A DNA stretch of 64,000 nucleotides from Pseudarthrobacter sp. NamE2 (GCF_005796205.1 NZ_VAHN01000003.1:1-64000); one strand, 5' to 3'. Positions 15,521 to 25,446 are shown, counted from the stretch's first letter. The notes: generated from the sequence alone by a model not told the origin. Made by a program: numbers and translations.

Positions 15521-16948
15521 CTACGCCTTGTGGGCGGGCGACGTCATGGTGGTGACGTCCAGGGCCTTGTCCAGGTCTGCCTCGGAGACCTTGCCTTCGC
15601 CGTCGCCGACGAAGCCGAGCTTCTCGGTTGCCTGGCGGATGGTCAGGCCCTCCTGCACGGCCGTCTTGGCGATCTTGGCTGCGTTCTCGTAGCCGATGTA
15701 CTTGTTAAGCGGTGTGACGATGGACGGCGAGGCCTCGGCCAGGAAACGGGCGCGCTCCACGTTGGCGGTGATGCCGTCGATCATCTTGTCCGCCATGACG
15801 CGGCTGGTGTTGGCCAGCAGGCGGATGGACTCAAGCAGGTTGGCGGCCATGACCGGGATTCCGACGTTGAGCTCGAAGGCCCCGTTGGTGCCGGACCACG
15901 CGATGGCGGTGTCATTGCCGATGACCTGCGCGGCCACCATGATGGAGGCTTCGCAGATGACCGGGTTGACCTTGCCGGGCATGATCGAGGAGCCGGGCTG
16001 CAAATCCGGGATGGCGATTTCGCCCAGGCCGGTGTTGGGGCCCGAACCCATCCAGCGCAGATCGTTGTTGATCTTCATGAAGGAGATGGCGATGTTGCGC
16101 AGCTGGCTGGAGGCCTCGATCAGGCCGTCGCGGTTGGCCTGGGCCTCGAAGTGGTCGCGGGCCTCGGTGAGGGGCAGTCCGGTGTCGGTGGCCAGCAGTT
16201 CGATGACGCGCTCGGGGAAGCCGGCGGGGGTGTTGATGCCGGTGCCCACGGCGGTGCCGCCCAGCGGCACTTCGGCGACGCGGGGGAGTGCGGCGTTGAT
16301 GCGCTCGATGCCGTAGCGCACCTGTGCCGCGTAGCCGCCGAACTCCTGGCCCAGGGTCACCGGGGTGGCGTCCATGAGGTGGGTGCGGCCGGACTTGACG
16401 ACGTCCTTGAACTCACCGGCCTTGCGCTCCAGTGACTCGGCCAGGTAACCGAGGGCCGGGATGAGGTCGTTGATCAGCGCGGAGGTGGCGGCGACGTGCA
16501 CGGACGTGGGGAAGACGTCGTTTGAGGACTGCGAGGCGTTGACGTGGTCGTTGGGGTGGACCACCTTGTCGCTGCCGGCGGCCTTCAGGGCGCGGGTTGC
16601 CAGTTCGGCGAGGACCTCGTTGGTGTTCATGTTCGAGGAGGTGCCGGAGCCGGTCTGGAAAACGTCGATGGGGAAGTCGCCGTCGTACTTGCCGGAGGCC
16701 ACCTCGTCGGCTGCGTCTGCAATCGCCTTGGCCAGCTCGCCGTCGAGCACGCCCAGTTCAGCGTTGGCCTGGGCTGCGGCCTTCTTGACCCGGGCGAGTG
16801 CCTCGATGTGGGTGCGTTCCAGGGTCTTGCCGGAGATGGGGAAGTTCTCCACTGCCCGCTGCGTCTGTGCGCGGTACAGTGCGTTCACGGGGACGCGGAC
16901 TTCGCCCATCGTGTCATGTTCAATGCGGAACTCTTCAGTGGAAGTCAT
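15521..16948 (-). CDS. fumC: Class II fumarate hydratase
   Basis: TCA-cycle enzyme interconverting fumarate and L-malate; 475 aa, homotetrameric and Fe-independent. The superfamily signature [11 protein letters not shown] is near residue 310, with the mobile loop serine. [13 protein letters not shown] (around 106-118) and the [13 protein letters not shown] region (catalytic-site residues) are intact. Start ATG 16948 has TAAGCT 6 nt upstream (16955-16960), predicting a leaderless mRNA. glpX, DUF4245 and carbonic anhydrase follow in an order like M. tuberculosis Rv1098c-Rv1100. Confidence 0.97.
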   Translation of the reverse strand: MTSTEEFRIEHDTMGEVRVPVNALYRAQTQRAVENFPISGKTLERTHIEALARVKKAAAQANAELGVLDGELAKAIADAADEVASGKYDGDFPIDVFQTGSGTSSNMNTNEVLAELATRALKAAGSDKVVHPNDHVNASQSSNDVFPTSVHVAATSALINDLIPALGYLAESLERKAGEFKDVVKSGRTHLMDATPVTLGQEFGGYAAQVRYGIERINAALPRVAEVPLGGTAVGTGINTPAGFPERVIELLATDTGLPLTEARDHFEAQANRDGLIEASSQLRNIAISFMKINNDLRWMGSGPNTGLGEIAIPDLQPGSSIMPGKVNPVICEASIMVAAQVIGNDTAIAWSGTNGAFELNVGIPVMAANLLESIRLLANTSRVMADKMIDGITANVERARFLAEASPSIVTPLNKYIGYENAAKIAKTAVQEGLTIRQATEKLGFVGDGEGKVSEADLDKALDVTTMTSPAHKA

Positions 16949-16954
16949 GGGGCT

Positions 16955-16960
16955 AGCTTA
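16955..16960 (-). promoter_or_regulatory. -10 hexamer TAAGCT, leaderless fumC
   Basis: TAAGCT on the minus strand ends 6 nt before ATG 16948. Confidence 0.5.
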
Positions 16961-17035
16961 GGGCGCCCGGGCGTCCCATCGAAAACCGTGAAGAGGGCGT
17001 TGCGGGGCCCTTGGCGGGCCCCGCAGGCATGGGTG

Positions 17036-17650
17036 CTAGAGCTCGCCGATTCCCGAAACAAGGTTGGCGCGGCCTTCGGCGAGGCTGTAGGACAGGCCGA
17101 TGACGGCGGTGCGGCCGCCCTCGATTGCGTCCGAAATCACACGCGAGCTGTCGACGAGCCGCTGCGAGGTCTGCTTGACGTGCTCCACCACCATGTCGTT
17201 GACCTCGGTCTCGTCGTTCCGCAGGGACGTGAGGACGGACGGCGTGATGCGCTCAACGAGGTCCCGGATGAAGCCTGCCGGCATCTGCCCCGTCTCGACG
17301 GCGGCCTTGGTGGCGGCCACGGCCCCGCAGCTGTCGTGCCCGAGGATCACGATGAGGGGTACGCCCAGAACGCCGACGCTGTACTCCAGGGAACCCAGGA
17401 CGGCATCATCGATGACCTGGCCGGCGGTACGCACCACAAAGACGTCGCCTAGCCCGACGTCGAAGATGATTTCGGCCGCAAGGCGGGAGTCGGAACAGCC
17501 GAAGATCACGGCGAAGGGATGCTGGTTTTCCACCAGCGAGGAACGGCGCGACGCGTCCTGGTTGGGATGCGACGTTTCGCCGCTGACGAAGCGTTCGTTT
17601 CCTTCGCGCAGCCGGCGCCAGGCAAGTGCAGGAGTCAGGTAAGTAGCCAC
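17036..17650 (-). CDS. Beta-class carbonic anhydrase
   Basis: Hydrates CO2 to bicarbonate. It is 204 aa with the beta-class zinc ligands Cys52 (CSDSR), His105 and Cys108 (GHDSCGA), and the Asp54-Arg56 dyad. No signal peptide, so cytosolic; it probably supplies bicarbonate for carboxylations, for example purine synthesis. Start GTG 17650 has TAACGT 6 nt upstream (17657-17662). The GTG lies 9 nt after the DUF4245 stop, so the -10 hexamer is embedded in the end of that gene. Confidence 0.94.
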   Translation of the reverse strand: MATYLTPALAWRRLREGNERFVSGETSHPNQDASRRSSLVENQHPFAVIFGCSDSRLAAEIIFDVGLGDVFVVRTAGQVIDDAVLGSLEYSVGVLGVPLIVILGHDSCGAVAATKAAVETGQMPAGFIRDLVERITPSVLTSLRNDETEVNDMVVEHVKQTSQRLVDSSRVISDAIEGGRTAVIGLSYSLAEGRANLVSGIGEL

Positions 17651-17656
17651 GCGACT

Positions 17657-17662
17657 ACGTTA
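17657..17662 (-). promoter_or_regulatory. -10 hexamer TAACGT, leaderless carbonic anhydrase gene
   Basis: TAACGT on the minus strand, 6 nt before GTG 17650, overlapping the DUF4245 stop region. Confidence 0.45.
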
Positions 17663-18340
17663 CGGTGCCGCCGTGGCAGATGGGGAAACTGTGACGGCGG
17701 GGTTGCTTTCCATAAAGGTAACGACGGCTGCAGCCAGTGTGGCGAATTCGTCCAGCTGGGCGGCGCCGGACAGGATGACGGTGGTTTCCCGATAGTCGAG
17801 AACCAGCGACTTTTCGCCTTTACCGGTGTCCCGGATTTCCCACTCCTGGCCCCCGGCGTTCCGTGAACCGGTGATTGGCGCGTTGTCTGTCTGCTGCAGC
17901 AGCCACGTCGGATTGGCCTTATCGGTTTGCACCAGGGCGATGAACGAGTTCTTGGGCGTGAGGAAGCCCACCTCCCATGTGGGCACGCCGCTGGCGGTTC
18001 CTGCTTCCCATCGCGCGTAGTTGGGACGGAAGGCGCCGCCGGTGTCCGGGGCGGCAGGTGTGAATCCCGCGACGCCGGCTGCGTTGCGCGCCGTGCCTGC
18101 CACATCGATGTCCGGACGGTACCCGTCGCTCTTGGGAAGCGGGTTCATCAGGACAATGGGCAGGAAGGCAGCGATGCTGAGCACCAGCGCGATGATCATG
18201 CCGATCACCGAGGCGTTGGCGCGCTTGGCCGCAGCGGCCGGAATGACAGGCTTTACGGGCGTTGCGCCACCTTGCCCGCCCGTGGCCTGCGTACCGCCGG
18301 ATCCGGCGGGTTCGGAGCTGGGGGACGTTTTTTCCTGCAT
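17660..18340 (-). CDS. DUF4245 membrane-anchored protein
   Basis: 226 aa: a Gly/Pro/Ser-rich cytoplasmic N-terminus of about 40 residues, one membrane helix (MIIALVLSIAAFLPIVLM, about 47-65), and an external domain with the DUF4245 pattern RWEAGTASGVPTWEVGF and VLDYRETTVILSG. Function unknown. The family sits next to glpX in many Actinobacteria. Two starts compete: ATG 18340 (GAGGGG upstream) and GTG 18349, closer to a TATAGA hexamer at 18353-18358. Confidence 0.82.
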   Translation of the reverse strand: MQEKTSPSSEPAGSGGTQATGGQGGATPVKPVIPAAAAKRANASVIGMIIALVLSIAAFLPIVLMNPLPKSDGYRPDIDVAGTARNAAGVAGFTPAAPDTGGAFRPNYARWEAGTASGVPTWEVGFLTPKNSFIALVQTDKANPTWLLQQTDNAPITGSRNAGGQEWEIRDTGKGEKSLVLDYRETTVILSGAAQLDEFATLAAAVVTFMESNPAVTVSPSATAAP

Positions 18341-18562
18341 GTCATTCACCCCTCTATAGTCGCCCATGCCGGCGGGCAACTTCCATTCGGCCGCTTCCGC
18401 CGCTTGGGCCATGGAGGTGGCCCGCGTCCTTGTCCATATTGCGGCCTGGCGTCATGCGCGGTCCCGCGGACGGTGCCGCGACTATGATCGGAAGCAGAGG
18501 AATCACCGTCGGGCCGTTCCGGCAGGCGGATTCAATGATCGCCACTCGAAGAAGAGGTTCAC

Positions 18563-19600
18563 GTGTCACCAGCGTCCATGACCCAGAAGTACTCCACCAT
18601 CTCACCGTCCCTGGCGGTGGGCAACGACGAACCGGACCGCAACCTTGCCCTCGAACTTGTCCGCGTCACCGAGGCGGCGGCAATTGCCGGCGGCCACTGG
18701 GTGGGCTTCGGCGACAAGAACACGGCCGACGGTGCAGCCGTGGATGCCATGCGCTCGTTCCTGCAGACCGTCCACTTCAATGGCGTCGTGGTCATCGGTG
18801 AAGGCGAAAAGGACGAAGCGCCGATGCTGTTCAACGGCGAACGCGTCGGAGACGGCACCGGCCCCGAGGTCGACGTCGCGGTAGACCCCATCGACGGCAC
18901 CCGGCTGACCGCCCTCGGCATCAACAACGCCCTGGCTGTGCTGGCCGTGGCCGAACGCGGCTCGATGTTCGACCCCTCCGCCGTCTTCTACATGGAGAAA
19001 CTCGTCACCGGCCCGGAAGCCGCGGACATGGTTGACCTGCGCCTGCCGGTGAAGCAAAACCTGCACCTCATCGCCAAGGCCAAGGGCGTCAAGGTCAACC
19101 AGCTCAACGTCATGATCCTGGACCGCGACCGCCACCGCCCGCTGGTGGAGGAAATCCGCGAGGCCGGCGCCCGTACCAAATTCATCATGGACGGTGACGT
19201 TGCCGGTGCCATCGCCGCCGCACGTTCCGGTACCGGCGTGGATGCGCTGATGGGCATCGGTGGCACGCCTGAAGGCATCGTTGCCGCCTGCGCCATCAAA
19301 TCCCTGGGCGGCGTAATCCAGGGCCGCCTCTGGCCCACCAGCGACGAAGAGAAGCAGAAGGCCCTCGACGCCGGCCACGACCTCGAGCGCGTCCTGTCCA
19401 CCAACGACCTCGTCTCCAGCGACAACTGCTACTTCGCTGCCACCGGCATCACCGACGGCGACCTGCTGAAGGGCGTCCGCTACTCCAAGGACAAGGTCCT
19501 CACCCAGTCCATCGTGATGCGCTCCAAGTCCGGCACCATCCGTTTCGTGGACGGCGAACACCAGGCCAGCAAGTGGGAAGGCTACGCCCGCAAGAGCTGA
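18563..19600 (+). CDS. glpX: Class II fructose-1,6-bisphosphatase
   Basis: Gluconeogenic phosphatase removing the C1 phosphate of fructose 1,6-bisphosphate; 345 aa. Metal and phosphate motifs are intact: VVIGEGEKDEAPML, VDPIDGTR and the later GIGGTPEGI glycine-rich loop. As in other high-GC actinobacteria it is probably the only FBPase type. GTG 18563 is used as start because GAAGAAGAGG (18548-18557) lies 5 nt upstream; ATG 18578 is an alternative 5 codons in. A TATGAT hexamer at 18483-18488 is the likely -10. Diverges from DUF4245. Confidence 0.96.
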   Translation: MSPASMTQKYSTISPSLAVGNDEPDRNLALELVRVTEAAAIAGGHWVGFGDKNTADGAAVDAMRSFLQTVHFNGVVVIGEGEKDEAPMLFNGERVGDGTGPEVDVAVDPIDGTRLTALGINNALAVLAVAERGSMFDPSAVFYMEKLVTGPEAADMVDLRLPVKQNLHLIAKAKGVKVNQLNVMILDRDRHRPLVEEIREAGARTKFIMDGDVAGAIAAARSGTGVDALMGIGGTPEGIVAACAIKSLGGVIQGRLWPTSDEEKQKALDAGHDLERVLSTNDLVSSDNCYFAATGITDGDLLKGVRYSKDKVLTQSIVMRSKSGTIRFVDGEHQASKWEGYARKS

Positions 19601-19617
19601 CCGGCGGCCAGAGCCAG

Positions 19618-19650
19618 GAAAGTCCCGGAGCGCCGCGCTCCGGGACTTTC
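19618..19650. terminator. glpX terminator
   Basis: Perfect 15-bp stem: GAAAGTCCCGGAGCG (19618-19632) with its complement at 19636-19650 and a 3-nt loop, 17 nt after the glpX stop. Confidence 0.85.
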
Positions 19651-19668
19651 GGCGTTAAGGCCTTGGTA

Positions 19669-19674
19669 TAGGGT
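19669..19674 (+). promoter_or_regulatory. -10 hexamer TAGGGT, leaderless FemAB-type gene
   Basis: TAGGGT ends 7 nt before ATG 19682, directly after the glpX terminator. Confidence 0.45.
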
Positions 19675-19681
19675 TTAATTC

Positions 19682-20734
19682 ATGATTCCAGCTGTTGTGC
19701 CCTGTACTGACCGTGCCCTGTGGGATGAACAAGTCGACCGGTTCCAGGGACATCCACAACAGCTCTGGGGCTGGGGCGAGACCAAGGCGCAGCACGGGTG
19801 GTCAGTGGACCGGGTGTTGCTGGACGACGGCGGCACCACCATCGGGTGCGCACAGTTGCTGATCCGGCGCCTGCCGTTCCCGTTCCGAGCACTGGTTTAC
19901 ATTCCGAGGGGACCGGTGTGCTCTATCGAGCACACCGGGGCTGTCCTGAACAGCCTCGCCGATTACGCAGTGTCCCGCCACCGCGGCGTTGCCCTCAGCA
20001 TCGAACCCGACTGGGACCGGGACTCCGCCTACGCCGGTGCTGTGGCCGAAGCCGGCTTCCGCGAAACCAGCAACACCGTTCTCATCCCGCGGACCCTGAT
20101 CCTGGACCTCACCAGGACTGATGACGAGCTGATGGCTGAGATGTCCAAGTCGACGCGCGCCAATATCCGCAAGGCGATACGAAGCGAAATCGAGTTCCGC
20201 AAAATCAAGAACGAATCCGAGCTTGACCAGGTGCTCGGCATCTACCATGAGACCGCGGAACGGGCCGGGTTCGGCATCCACGAGGACCAGTACTACCGGG
20301 ACATCTTCCGGAACCTGGGGGACAGTTCACCCATTATCGGAGCCTTCGACGGCGAGCAGCTGCTTGCGTTTACCTGGCTTGCCCGCAGCGGCTCAACGGC
20401 GTTTGAGCTCTACGGCGGCGTCTCCGCGGAGGGCAATAAGCGGCGGGTGAACTACGGCGTCAAGTGGGCGGCCCTGCAGGCGATGCGCGAGGACGGTTGC
20501 GTCCGGTACGACTTCAACGGGCTGCTTAATGACGGCATCTCGGATTTTAAGAAGCAGTTCGCCAAGCACGAGGACATGCTCCTGGGTACCTGGGAGAAGC
20601 CGCTGTCACCCTTCTACCCGGCATACTCACAGGCCATGCCGCTGGCGCGGAAAGGACTGCAGGCTGCGCGGCGGACGGCCAAGGCGCTGGCCGGCCGCGC
20701 CCGCACCCTGCTCCGCGCAGCTAGAGGCCGGTAG
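19682..20734 (+). CDS. FemAB/FemX-type peptidoglycan aminoacyltransferase
   Basis: 350-aa member of the Fem family (two GNAT-like folds), which adds amino acids from aminoacyl-tRNA to the lipid II stem peptide to build the interpeptide bridge. Recognisable blocks are GHPQQLWGWGETKAQHGW, YIPRGPVC, the MSKSTRANIRKAIR segment (coiled-coil/tRNA side) and FELYGGVSAEGNKRRVNYGVKW near the C-terminus. Arthrobacter-type walls carry Ala/Thr/Ser bridges, so the added residue could be Ala or Ser; sequence does not tell. The tail is basic. Its 3' end overlaps the convergent manA by 14 nt. Confidence 0.85.
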   Translation: MIPAVVPCTDRALWDEQVDRFQGHPQQLWGWGETKAQHGWSVDRVLLDDGGTTIGCAQLLIRRLPFPFRALVYIPRGPVCSIEHTGAVLNSLADYAVSRHRGVALSIEPDWDRDSAYAGAVAEAGFRETSNTVLIPRTLILDLTRTDDELMAEMSKSTRANIRKAIRSEIEFRKIKNESELDQVLGIYHETAERAGFGIHEDQYYRDIFRNLGDSSPIIGAFDGEQLLAFTWLARSGSTAFELYGGVSAEGNKRRVNYGVKWAALQAMREDGCVRYDFNGLLNDGISDFKKQFAKHEDMLLGTWEKPLSPFYPAYSQAMPLARKGLQAARRTAKALAGRARTLLRAARGR

Positions 20735-21968
20735 TCACCGCGAACGCCAGCGCGCGCTCCGTGCGGCCCGCCACCGGGTGGACGTTCACGGGCGCTTCGG
20801 CGGCAGCGAGGAATGCGCTGCCGCCGCGGGCAAGCTGCAGGTCGCCTTTGGGCGAGTCGAGGTACACCTCGCCGGCTACCACAATCACCACGGCAGCGCC
20901 GGACTGTGCCAGCGGGACCGGTCCGTCCCCCGGACCGAGTTCAATGCGCTGGAGCTGGAACTCCTCGAACGGCGGGCGGTACAGCTCCTGGTCCATGACG
21001 GTGGGCTCGGCAGGAAGCATGGGGACGGCTACGGGCCGAAAGTCGATAGTGCGCAAGAGCTCCGGAACATCGACGAATTTGGGTGTCAGGCCGCCGCGCA
21101 GGACGTTGTCCGAGGAGGCCATCACCTCGACGCCCAGCCCGTGAAGGTAGGCGTGTACGTTCCCCGCAGGCAGGTAGACGGCTTCGCCCGGCTGCAGCGA
21201 AATCCGGTTAAGCAGCAGGGAAATCAGCACGCCGGGATCGCCCGGGTATTTTTCGTTCAGGCTGACAACGGTCCGCAGCTCTGCCTCATACGGTGCTACC
21301 GGCCCGCCGGCAAGAAGCGCCGCCACCACCTGGGCAGTGGCATCGGCGATGTCCTGGCCGCCCGTGATCAGGCGTTCGAAGGCCTTCCGCAGTCCGGCGC
21401 CCTCATCGTTGTCGGCCAGGTCCTCCAGAAGCGCCGGAAGGATGGCGGGGACAGGCCCTTCCACTGCGTCGAAGGCCGCGGCGACCTGCAGCAGGATGTT
21501 CCGGGTGTCCGCGGCCGGCCGGAAACCGCACAAAGCCTCGAAGGGCGTCAGCGCGAAAATCATTTCCGGCTTGTGGTTGTCATCCCGGTAGGTGCGGTGG
21601 GGCGCGTCCGGGGCCACGCCTTGTGCGTTCTCGCGGGCGAAGCCGGCCCTGGCTTGCTCCAGGCTGGGATGGACCTGAAGGGACAGCGGCTGGGCGGCTG
21701 CCAGGATCTTCGCCAGGAAGGGCAGCCGAGGGCCAAACCGGGCCACCGACTCCGCACCCAGGAAATGCTCCGGATCCCGGGCAATGAGGTCGTCCAGCGA
21801 CGTCTCACTGCCGTCTTCGGGCACACGGGCCACGGACGGTGAATCGGGGTGCGCTCCAATCCACAACTCCGCTTCCGGACCACCGGATTCAGGCCTTCCG
21901 AGCAGGGTCGCGATGGCCGTCGTCGAACCCCAGGCATAGTCCCGAAGGACGTTCTCAATCTCGTACAA
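20721..21968 (-). CDS. manA: Mannose-6-phosphate isomerase, class I
   Basis: Zn-dependent interconversion of fructose 6-phosphate and mannose 6-phosphate, the entry to GDP-mannose and polyprenyl-phosphomannose. 415 aa; opening LRDYAWGSTTAIATLLG, the metal-site block PLSLQVHPSLEQAR, and DDNHKPEMIFALTPFEALCGFRP are diagnostic of type I PMI, as is YLPAGNVHAYLHGLGVEVMASSDNVLRGGLTPK. Start is TTG 21968, an unusual codon, accepted because homology begins exactly at MYEIENVLRDYAWGS; the ribosome site is weak. Supplies the mannosyl donors needed by the Pmt at 42-43.7 kb. Confidence 0.93.
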   Translation of the reverse strand: MYEIENVLRDYAWGSTTAIATLLGRPESGGPEAELWIGAHPDSPSVARVPEDGSETSLDDLIARDPEHFLGAESVARFGPRLPFLAKILAAAQPLSLQVHPSLEQARAGFARENAQGVAPDAPHRTYRDDNHKPEMIFALTPFEALCGFRPAADTRNILLQVAAAFDAVEGPVPAILPALLEDLADNDEGAGLRKAFERLITGGQDIADATAQVVAALLAGGPVAPYEAELRTVVSLNEKYPGDPGVLISLLLNRISLQPGEAVYLPAGNVHAYLHGLGVEVMASSDNVLRGGLTPKFVDVPELLRTIDFRPVAVPMLPAEPTVMDQELYRPPFEEFQLQRIELGPGDGPVPLAQSGAAVVIVVAGEVYLDSPKGDLQLARGGSAFLAAAEAPVNVHPVAGRTERALAFAVTTGL

Positions 21969-22001
21969 AGCCGGTTCCGTTTCTTTCGTCTAATTGCGGG
22001 G

Positions 22002-23645
22002 TTACAGCGCTGCGCACTGGCCGTTGGTGGCAACGAGCTGGCGGATCGCCTCTTCGTTTCCTTCGAGCTTCAGCTGGGTCAGCAGTTCTGCCGTGATCGG
22101 CTCGCCGTCGGGCGTGGTGGTCACGGGTGTGAAATCCGGCGGCGTGGTCTGCCGGATTGTGCTGCCGCCCGCGGGCAAAACGGCCGGGGACACCGCTGCG
22201 GCCCGGAGATGCCCGGTGCCGGCATCCGGGGCGGCCAGGACGTCGTCGGGAAATCCTGCTGACTCGCCGCCCCCGGAGGCGGAAGCAATCAACTCATCCA
22301 CGCGCTCGTGGATCTGGTCGAAGTCCGGGGTTGTGGAGAACGCCGCGTCGAAGTCCGGCGGCCCGATGGTGAGCCGCTTGGCTTCCGTGCCTTTTGCCTT
22401 GATGGCAAGGTCAACAAAGCTGCCCAGCTGGGTGGAGGAAATGTTGGATTCCACCACCTTGGTTCCCGCGTTGGCGATGTCCTCGAACCTGGCCAGCAAG
22501 GTGGCAGGATCCAGCTGCTTCAACATGGCCTGCTGTACGCACTGCTGGCGCTGGATCCTGGAGTAGTCGTCCACGTACTCGCGGGACCGGCCGTACCACA
22601 GCGCCTGGTTGCCGTCGAGTGTCTGCTCGCCCGCCGGGATCCAGCCGAGGGGCATGCCGTGGGTCTGGCTGAAGTCGTCAAAATAGCCGCTCATGGGTAC
22701 CCAGCCGCCGGCCTTGATCCTGATCCCGCCCATGGCGTCGATGAGCGAAGCGAAACCCTGCATGTCCACGAGGACATAGGCCTGGATGTCCAGGCCGAGC
22801 GTTCCGGAGACCGCCTCCATTGTTGCCTGCGCGCCCGGATCGGCAACTCCGGGGTAGAGGTCCGCGTACTCATTGGTGACTTCCGTATTGATCGCGTTGA
22901 TCAGGCATTCGTCGCCGCAGTTGTAGCCGTCCGGGTAGATGGACCGCATGGGGGAGTCCTCGCTGAACTGAGCGTTCTGCAGGTTGCGGGGGACGGAGAT
23001 GATCGCGGTCTGCCCGGTTTCGGCGTCCACGCTCAGCACGGACAGGCTGTCCGGCCGGCGTCCGGTGCGGTCTTCACCGGCGTCGCCGCCCATCATCAGG
23101 AAGTTGTAGCGCCCGTCCACAGGATCGATGGCGGGCCCCGACGAGAAGATGCTGCCGATGGCATTGCGGCTGACGTTGAGCAGGTAGGCGGCATAGCCGA
23201 GCGAGCCGCTGCCCAGCACCAGTGCCAGCACCAGGGTGACCACGACGGCGGGACGCGTTGGCGGCGTCAGCAGCACCGGGCGGATGAGGCGGAGGGTGTT
23301 GATGAAGAGGATCGCCCAGCCTGCGGCCAGGGCCACCAGAACGACCACTATCGCCAGGGACGCGAAAGGGTTAGTGACGATGCCCAAAAGCAGCGTCCGG
23401 TTGATGACCAGCAGAAGGATGGCCACCAGCAGGACAGTCCAGGCAGACAGCGTGACCCGCAATGCTGCCCGGCCGAGCCTGCGGTTTCCCGCCACCAGCT
23501 GTGCGCTTCCCGGCACCAGCAAGGTCAGCAGGATGAGGAGGAAGGCCCGCTTTTTCCTCACGGGGTGTGAGGCGCTGACCGGGTACCTGACCGGGTCCGT
23601 CAGCACTGTGTCGGAGGAGGATTGCGGAACTTTGCTGCTGGACAT
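22002..23645 (-). CDS. LytR-CpsA-Psr (LCP) family cell-wall ligase
   Basis: 547-aa membrane enzyme likely to transfer undecaprenyl/decaprenyl-linked glycopolymer to peptidoglycan. Four hydrophobic helices occupy about residues 35-165, before the external LCP domain. That domain carries the family arginine/aspartate signatures DRTGRRPDSLSVLSVDAETG, AIISVPRNLQ and the RSREYVDDYSRIQRQQ block. The C-terminal 80 residues are a Gly/Ala/Thr-rich tail ending LVATNGQCAAL. Start ATG 23645 is 10 nt upstream of the purE stop on this strand, so it may be co-transcribed with purKE; a TAGGAC hexamer lies 7 nt before it. Confidence 0.9.
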   Translation of the reverse strand: MSSSKVPQSSSDTVLTDPVRYPVSASHPVRKKRAFLLILLTLLVPGSAQLVAGNRRLGRAALRVTLSAWTVLLVAILLLVINRTLLLGIVTNPFASLAIVVVLVALAAGWAILFINTLRLIRPVLLTPPTRPAVVVTLVLALVLGSGSLGYAAYLLNVSRNAIGSIFSSGPAIDPVDGRYNFLMMGGDAGEDRTGRRPDSLSVLSVDAETGQTAIISVPRNLQNAQFSEDSPMRSIYPDGYNCGDECLINAINTEVTNEYADLYPGVADPGAQATMEAVSGTLGLDIQAYVLVDMQGFASLIDAMGGIRIKAGGWVPMSGYFDDFSQTHGMPLGWIPAGEQTLDGNQALWYGRSREYVDDYSRIQRQQCVQQAMLKQLDPATLLARFEDIANAGTKVVESNISSTQLGSFVDLAIKAKGTEAKRLTIGPPDFDAAFSTTPDFDQIHERVDELIASASGGGESAGFPDDVLAAPDAGTGHLRAAAVSPAVLPAGGSTIRQTTPPDFTPVTTTPDGEPITAELLTQLKLEGNEEAIRQLVATNGQCAAL

Positions 23646-23655
23646 GCCCGCGGTC

Positions 23656-24240
23656 CTAACGGCTGCCCCGCAGGGAGCTGTTGCCTTCCGCGAAGACTTC
23701 GCTGACCTTTTGCCGGAGGCTTTCCCCCTTGCGGCTCGCCACCGCGTTGAGGTCGGCGGCGAAATCCAAAAGATCGGTGCGCAGGGAAGCGGCGAATTCA
23801 TCGGTTCCGGCTGCGAGCATGCGGACGGCGAGCAGCCCTGCATTGCGGGCACCTGCGATGGACACGGTGGCTACGGGGACACCGGCAGGCATTTGGACGA
23901 TCGACAGCAGGGAGTCCATGCCGTCCAGGGTCTTGAGCGGGACCGGTACGCCGATCACCGGCAGGGGGGTGACGCTGGCAAGCATGCCAGGCAGGTGCGC
24001 GGCACCTCCGGCGCCGGCGATGATCACCCGCAGTCCGCGCTCGTGGGCGGTCTGCCCGTACTTGATCATCTCGGTGGGCATGCGGTGCGCGGACACCACG
24101 TCAGCTTCGAACGGGATCCCGAATTCCGCCAGTGCGTCGGCGGCAGCCTCCATGACCGGCCAGTCGGAATCAGAGCCCATGACGAGCCCCACCAGGGGAC
24201 CCGAGGTGGAGCCGGCGGCAGGGGTTGCTGGGGCGCTCAT
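23656..24240 (-). CDS. purE: N5-carboxyaminoimidazole ribonucleotide mutase
   Basis: Class I PurE: converts N5-CAIR to CAIR in de novo purine synthesis. The motif GSDSDWPVM and the active-site VVSAHRMP (mutase-type) with [11 protein letters not shown] are all present. 194 aa; the first 13 and last 20 or so residues are variable extensions. ATG 24240 overlaps the purK stop by 4 nt (ATGA), so the two consecutive enzymes are coupled. Confidence 0.96.
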   Translation of the reverse strand: MSAPATPAAGSTSGPLVGLVMGSDSDWPVMEAAADALAEFGIPFEADVVSAHRMPTEMIKYGQTAHERGLRVIIAGAGGAAHLPGMLASVTPLPVIGVPVPLKTLDGMDSLLSIVQMPAGVPVATVSIAGARNAGLLAVRMLAAGTDEFAASLRTDLLDFAADLNAVASRKGESLRQKVSEVFAEGNSSLRGSR

Positions 24241-25433
24241 GCGTTCTCCTCAAAGGTCTGCGGCACATCCTCCGCCGGCGGCCGCCCATCGCGGATGATG
24301 CCCGCAACCATGGTGGCGCGGCGGCGGACCGACTCCACGTCAGCGGTGGACGTGCCCACCAGGTTTACGTGGCCGATTTTTCGGCCGGGCCGCACGGACT
24401 TGCCGTAGCAGTGCACCTTGGCCGCGGGTTCGCTGGCGAGCGCCAGCGGGAAGGCCGAATACAGGTCCTGGTTGTCTCCGCCCAGGAAATTCTTCATGAC
24501 CGTCACCGGGGCCAGGGCGTCGGTTGCGCCGAGCGGCAGGTTCAGGACTGCGCGCAGGTGCTGCTCAAACTGGCTGGTCACTGCGCCGTCCTGCGTCCAG
24601 TGGCCTGTGTTGTGGGGGCGCATTGCCAGTTCATTGACCAGGAAGCCGGCCCCGACTCCCGGGGTTTCGAAGAGCTCAACGGCAAGGACACCGGTCACGC
24701 CGAGTTCGGCGGCTATCCGGAGTGCGGCATCCTCGGCAGCGGCGGCAACCTCCACGGGGATGTCCTGCGCCGGAGCGATCACTTCATCGCACACGCCGTC
24801 CACCTGGATGGTGTGGACCACCGGCCAGGCCCGGGCTTCGCCATCCGGGGTCCTGGCCACGAGCGCCGACAGTTCGCGGCTGAAATTGACCTTTGCTTCC
24901 GCCAGGAGGGGGCTCATGGCGGCAAACCAGTCTCCAGTTCCAGCCGCTTCCTCGGCTGAGTTGACGATCCGGACGCCCTTGCCGTCATACCCGCCACGCG
25001 GCGTCTTCAGGACAACCGGCCACCCGGTTTCGTCGCCGAAACGCACCAGGTCCGCCACCCCGTCCACAGAAGCCCAGGCCGGGTTGGGAAGCTCGAGCCG
25101 GTCGATTGCGGCCCGCATCACCAGCTTGTCCTGGGCGTGTACCAGGGCCTCGGGCCCGGGCTGGACATTGACGCCCGCCTGCTGAAGGGCACGGAGGTGG
25201 TCCGTGGGCACATGTTCGTGGTCGAACGTCATAACGTCCAGGCCCTCGGAGAACTCAAGCAGGGTTTCGAGGTCCTTGTAGTCGCCCACGGGCGAGGAAG
25301 AGACTGCAGAAACCGCGGAGACATCGCCGCTCTCAGCCAGGACACGTAGTTCAAAGCCAAGTGCAGTTGCTGCCGGGGCCATCATTCGCGCAAGCTGGCC
25401 GCCGCCAACCACACCTATTACTGGAAAAGTCAC
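24237..25433 (-). CDS. purK: 5-(Carboxyamino)imidazole ribonucleotide synthase
   Basis: ATP-grasp enzyme making N5-CAIR from AIR, bicarbonate and ATP. 398 aa; N-terminal [16 protein letters not shown]-grasp block [18 protein letters not shown] and [16 protein letters not shown]. Start is set at GTG 25433: TAGGCT at 25441-25446 lies 7 nt upstream, whereas the GTG at 25457 would precede that promoter. Feeds directly into the overlapping purE. Diverges from GtrA, the same arrangement I recall for M. tuberculosis Rv3275c-Rv3277. Confidence 0.95.
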   Translation of the reverse strand: MTFPVIGVVGGGQLARMMAPAATALGFELRVLAESGDVSAVSAVSSSPVGDYKDLETLLEFSEGLDVMTFDHEHVPTDHLRALQQAGVNVQPGPEALVHAQDKLVMRAAIDRLELPNPAWASVDGVADLVRFGDETGWPVVLKTPRGGYDGKGVRIVNSAEEAAGTGDWFAAMSPLLAEAKVNFSRELSALVARTPDGEARAWPVVHTIQVDGVCDEVIAPAQDIPVEVAAAAEDAALRIAAELGVTGVLAVELFETPGVGAGFLVNELAMRPHNTGHWTQDGAVTSQFEQHLRAVLNLPLGATDALAPVTVMKNFLGGDNQDLYSAFPLALASEPAAKVHCYGKSVRPGRKIGHVNLVGTSTADVESVRRRATMVAGIIRDGRPPAEDVPQTFEENA

Positions 25434-25440
25434 ATCAGCC

Positions 25441-25446
25441 AGCCTA
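25441..25446 (-). promoter_or_regulatory. -10 hexamer TAGGCT that decides the purK start
   Basis: TAGGCT on the minus strand ends 7 nt before GTG 25433 and lies downstream of the alternative GTG at 25457, excluding the longer form if this promoter is used. Confidence 0.5.
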
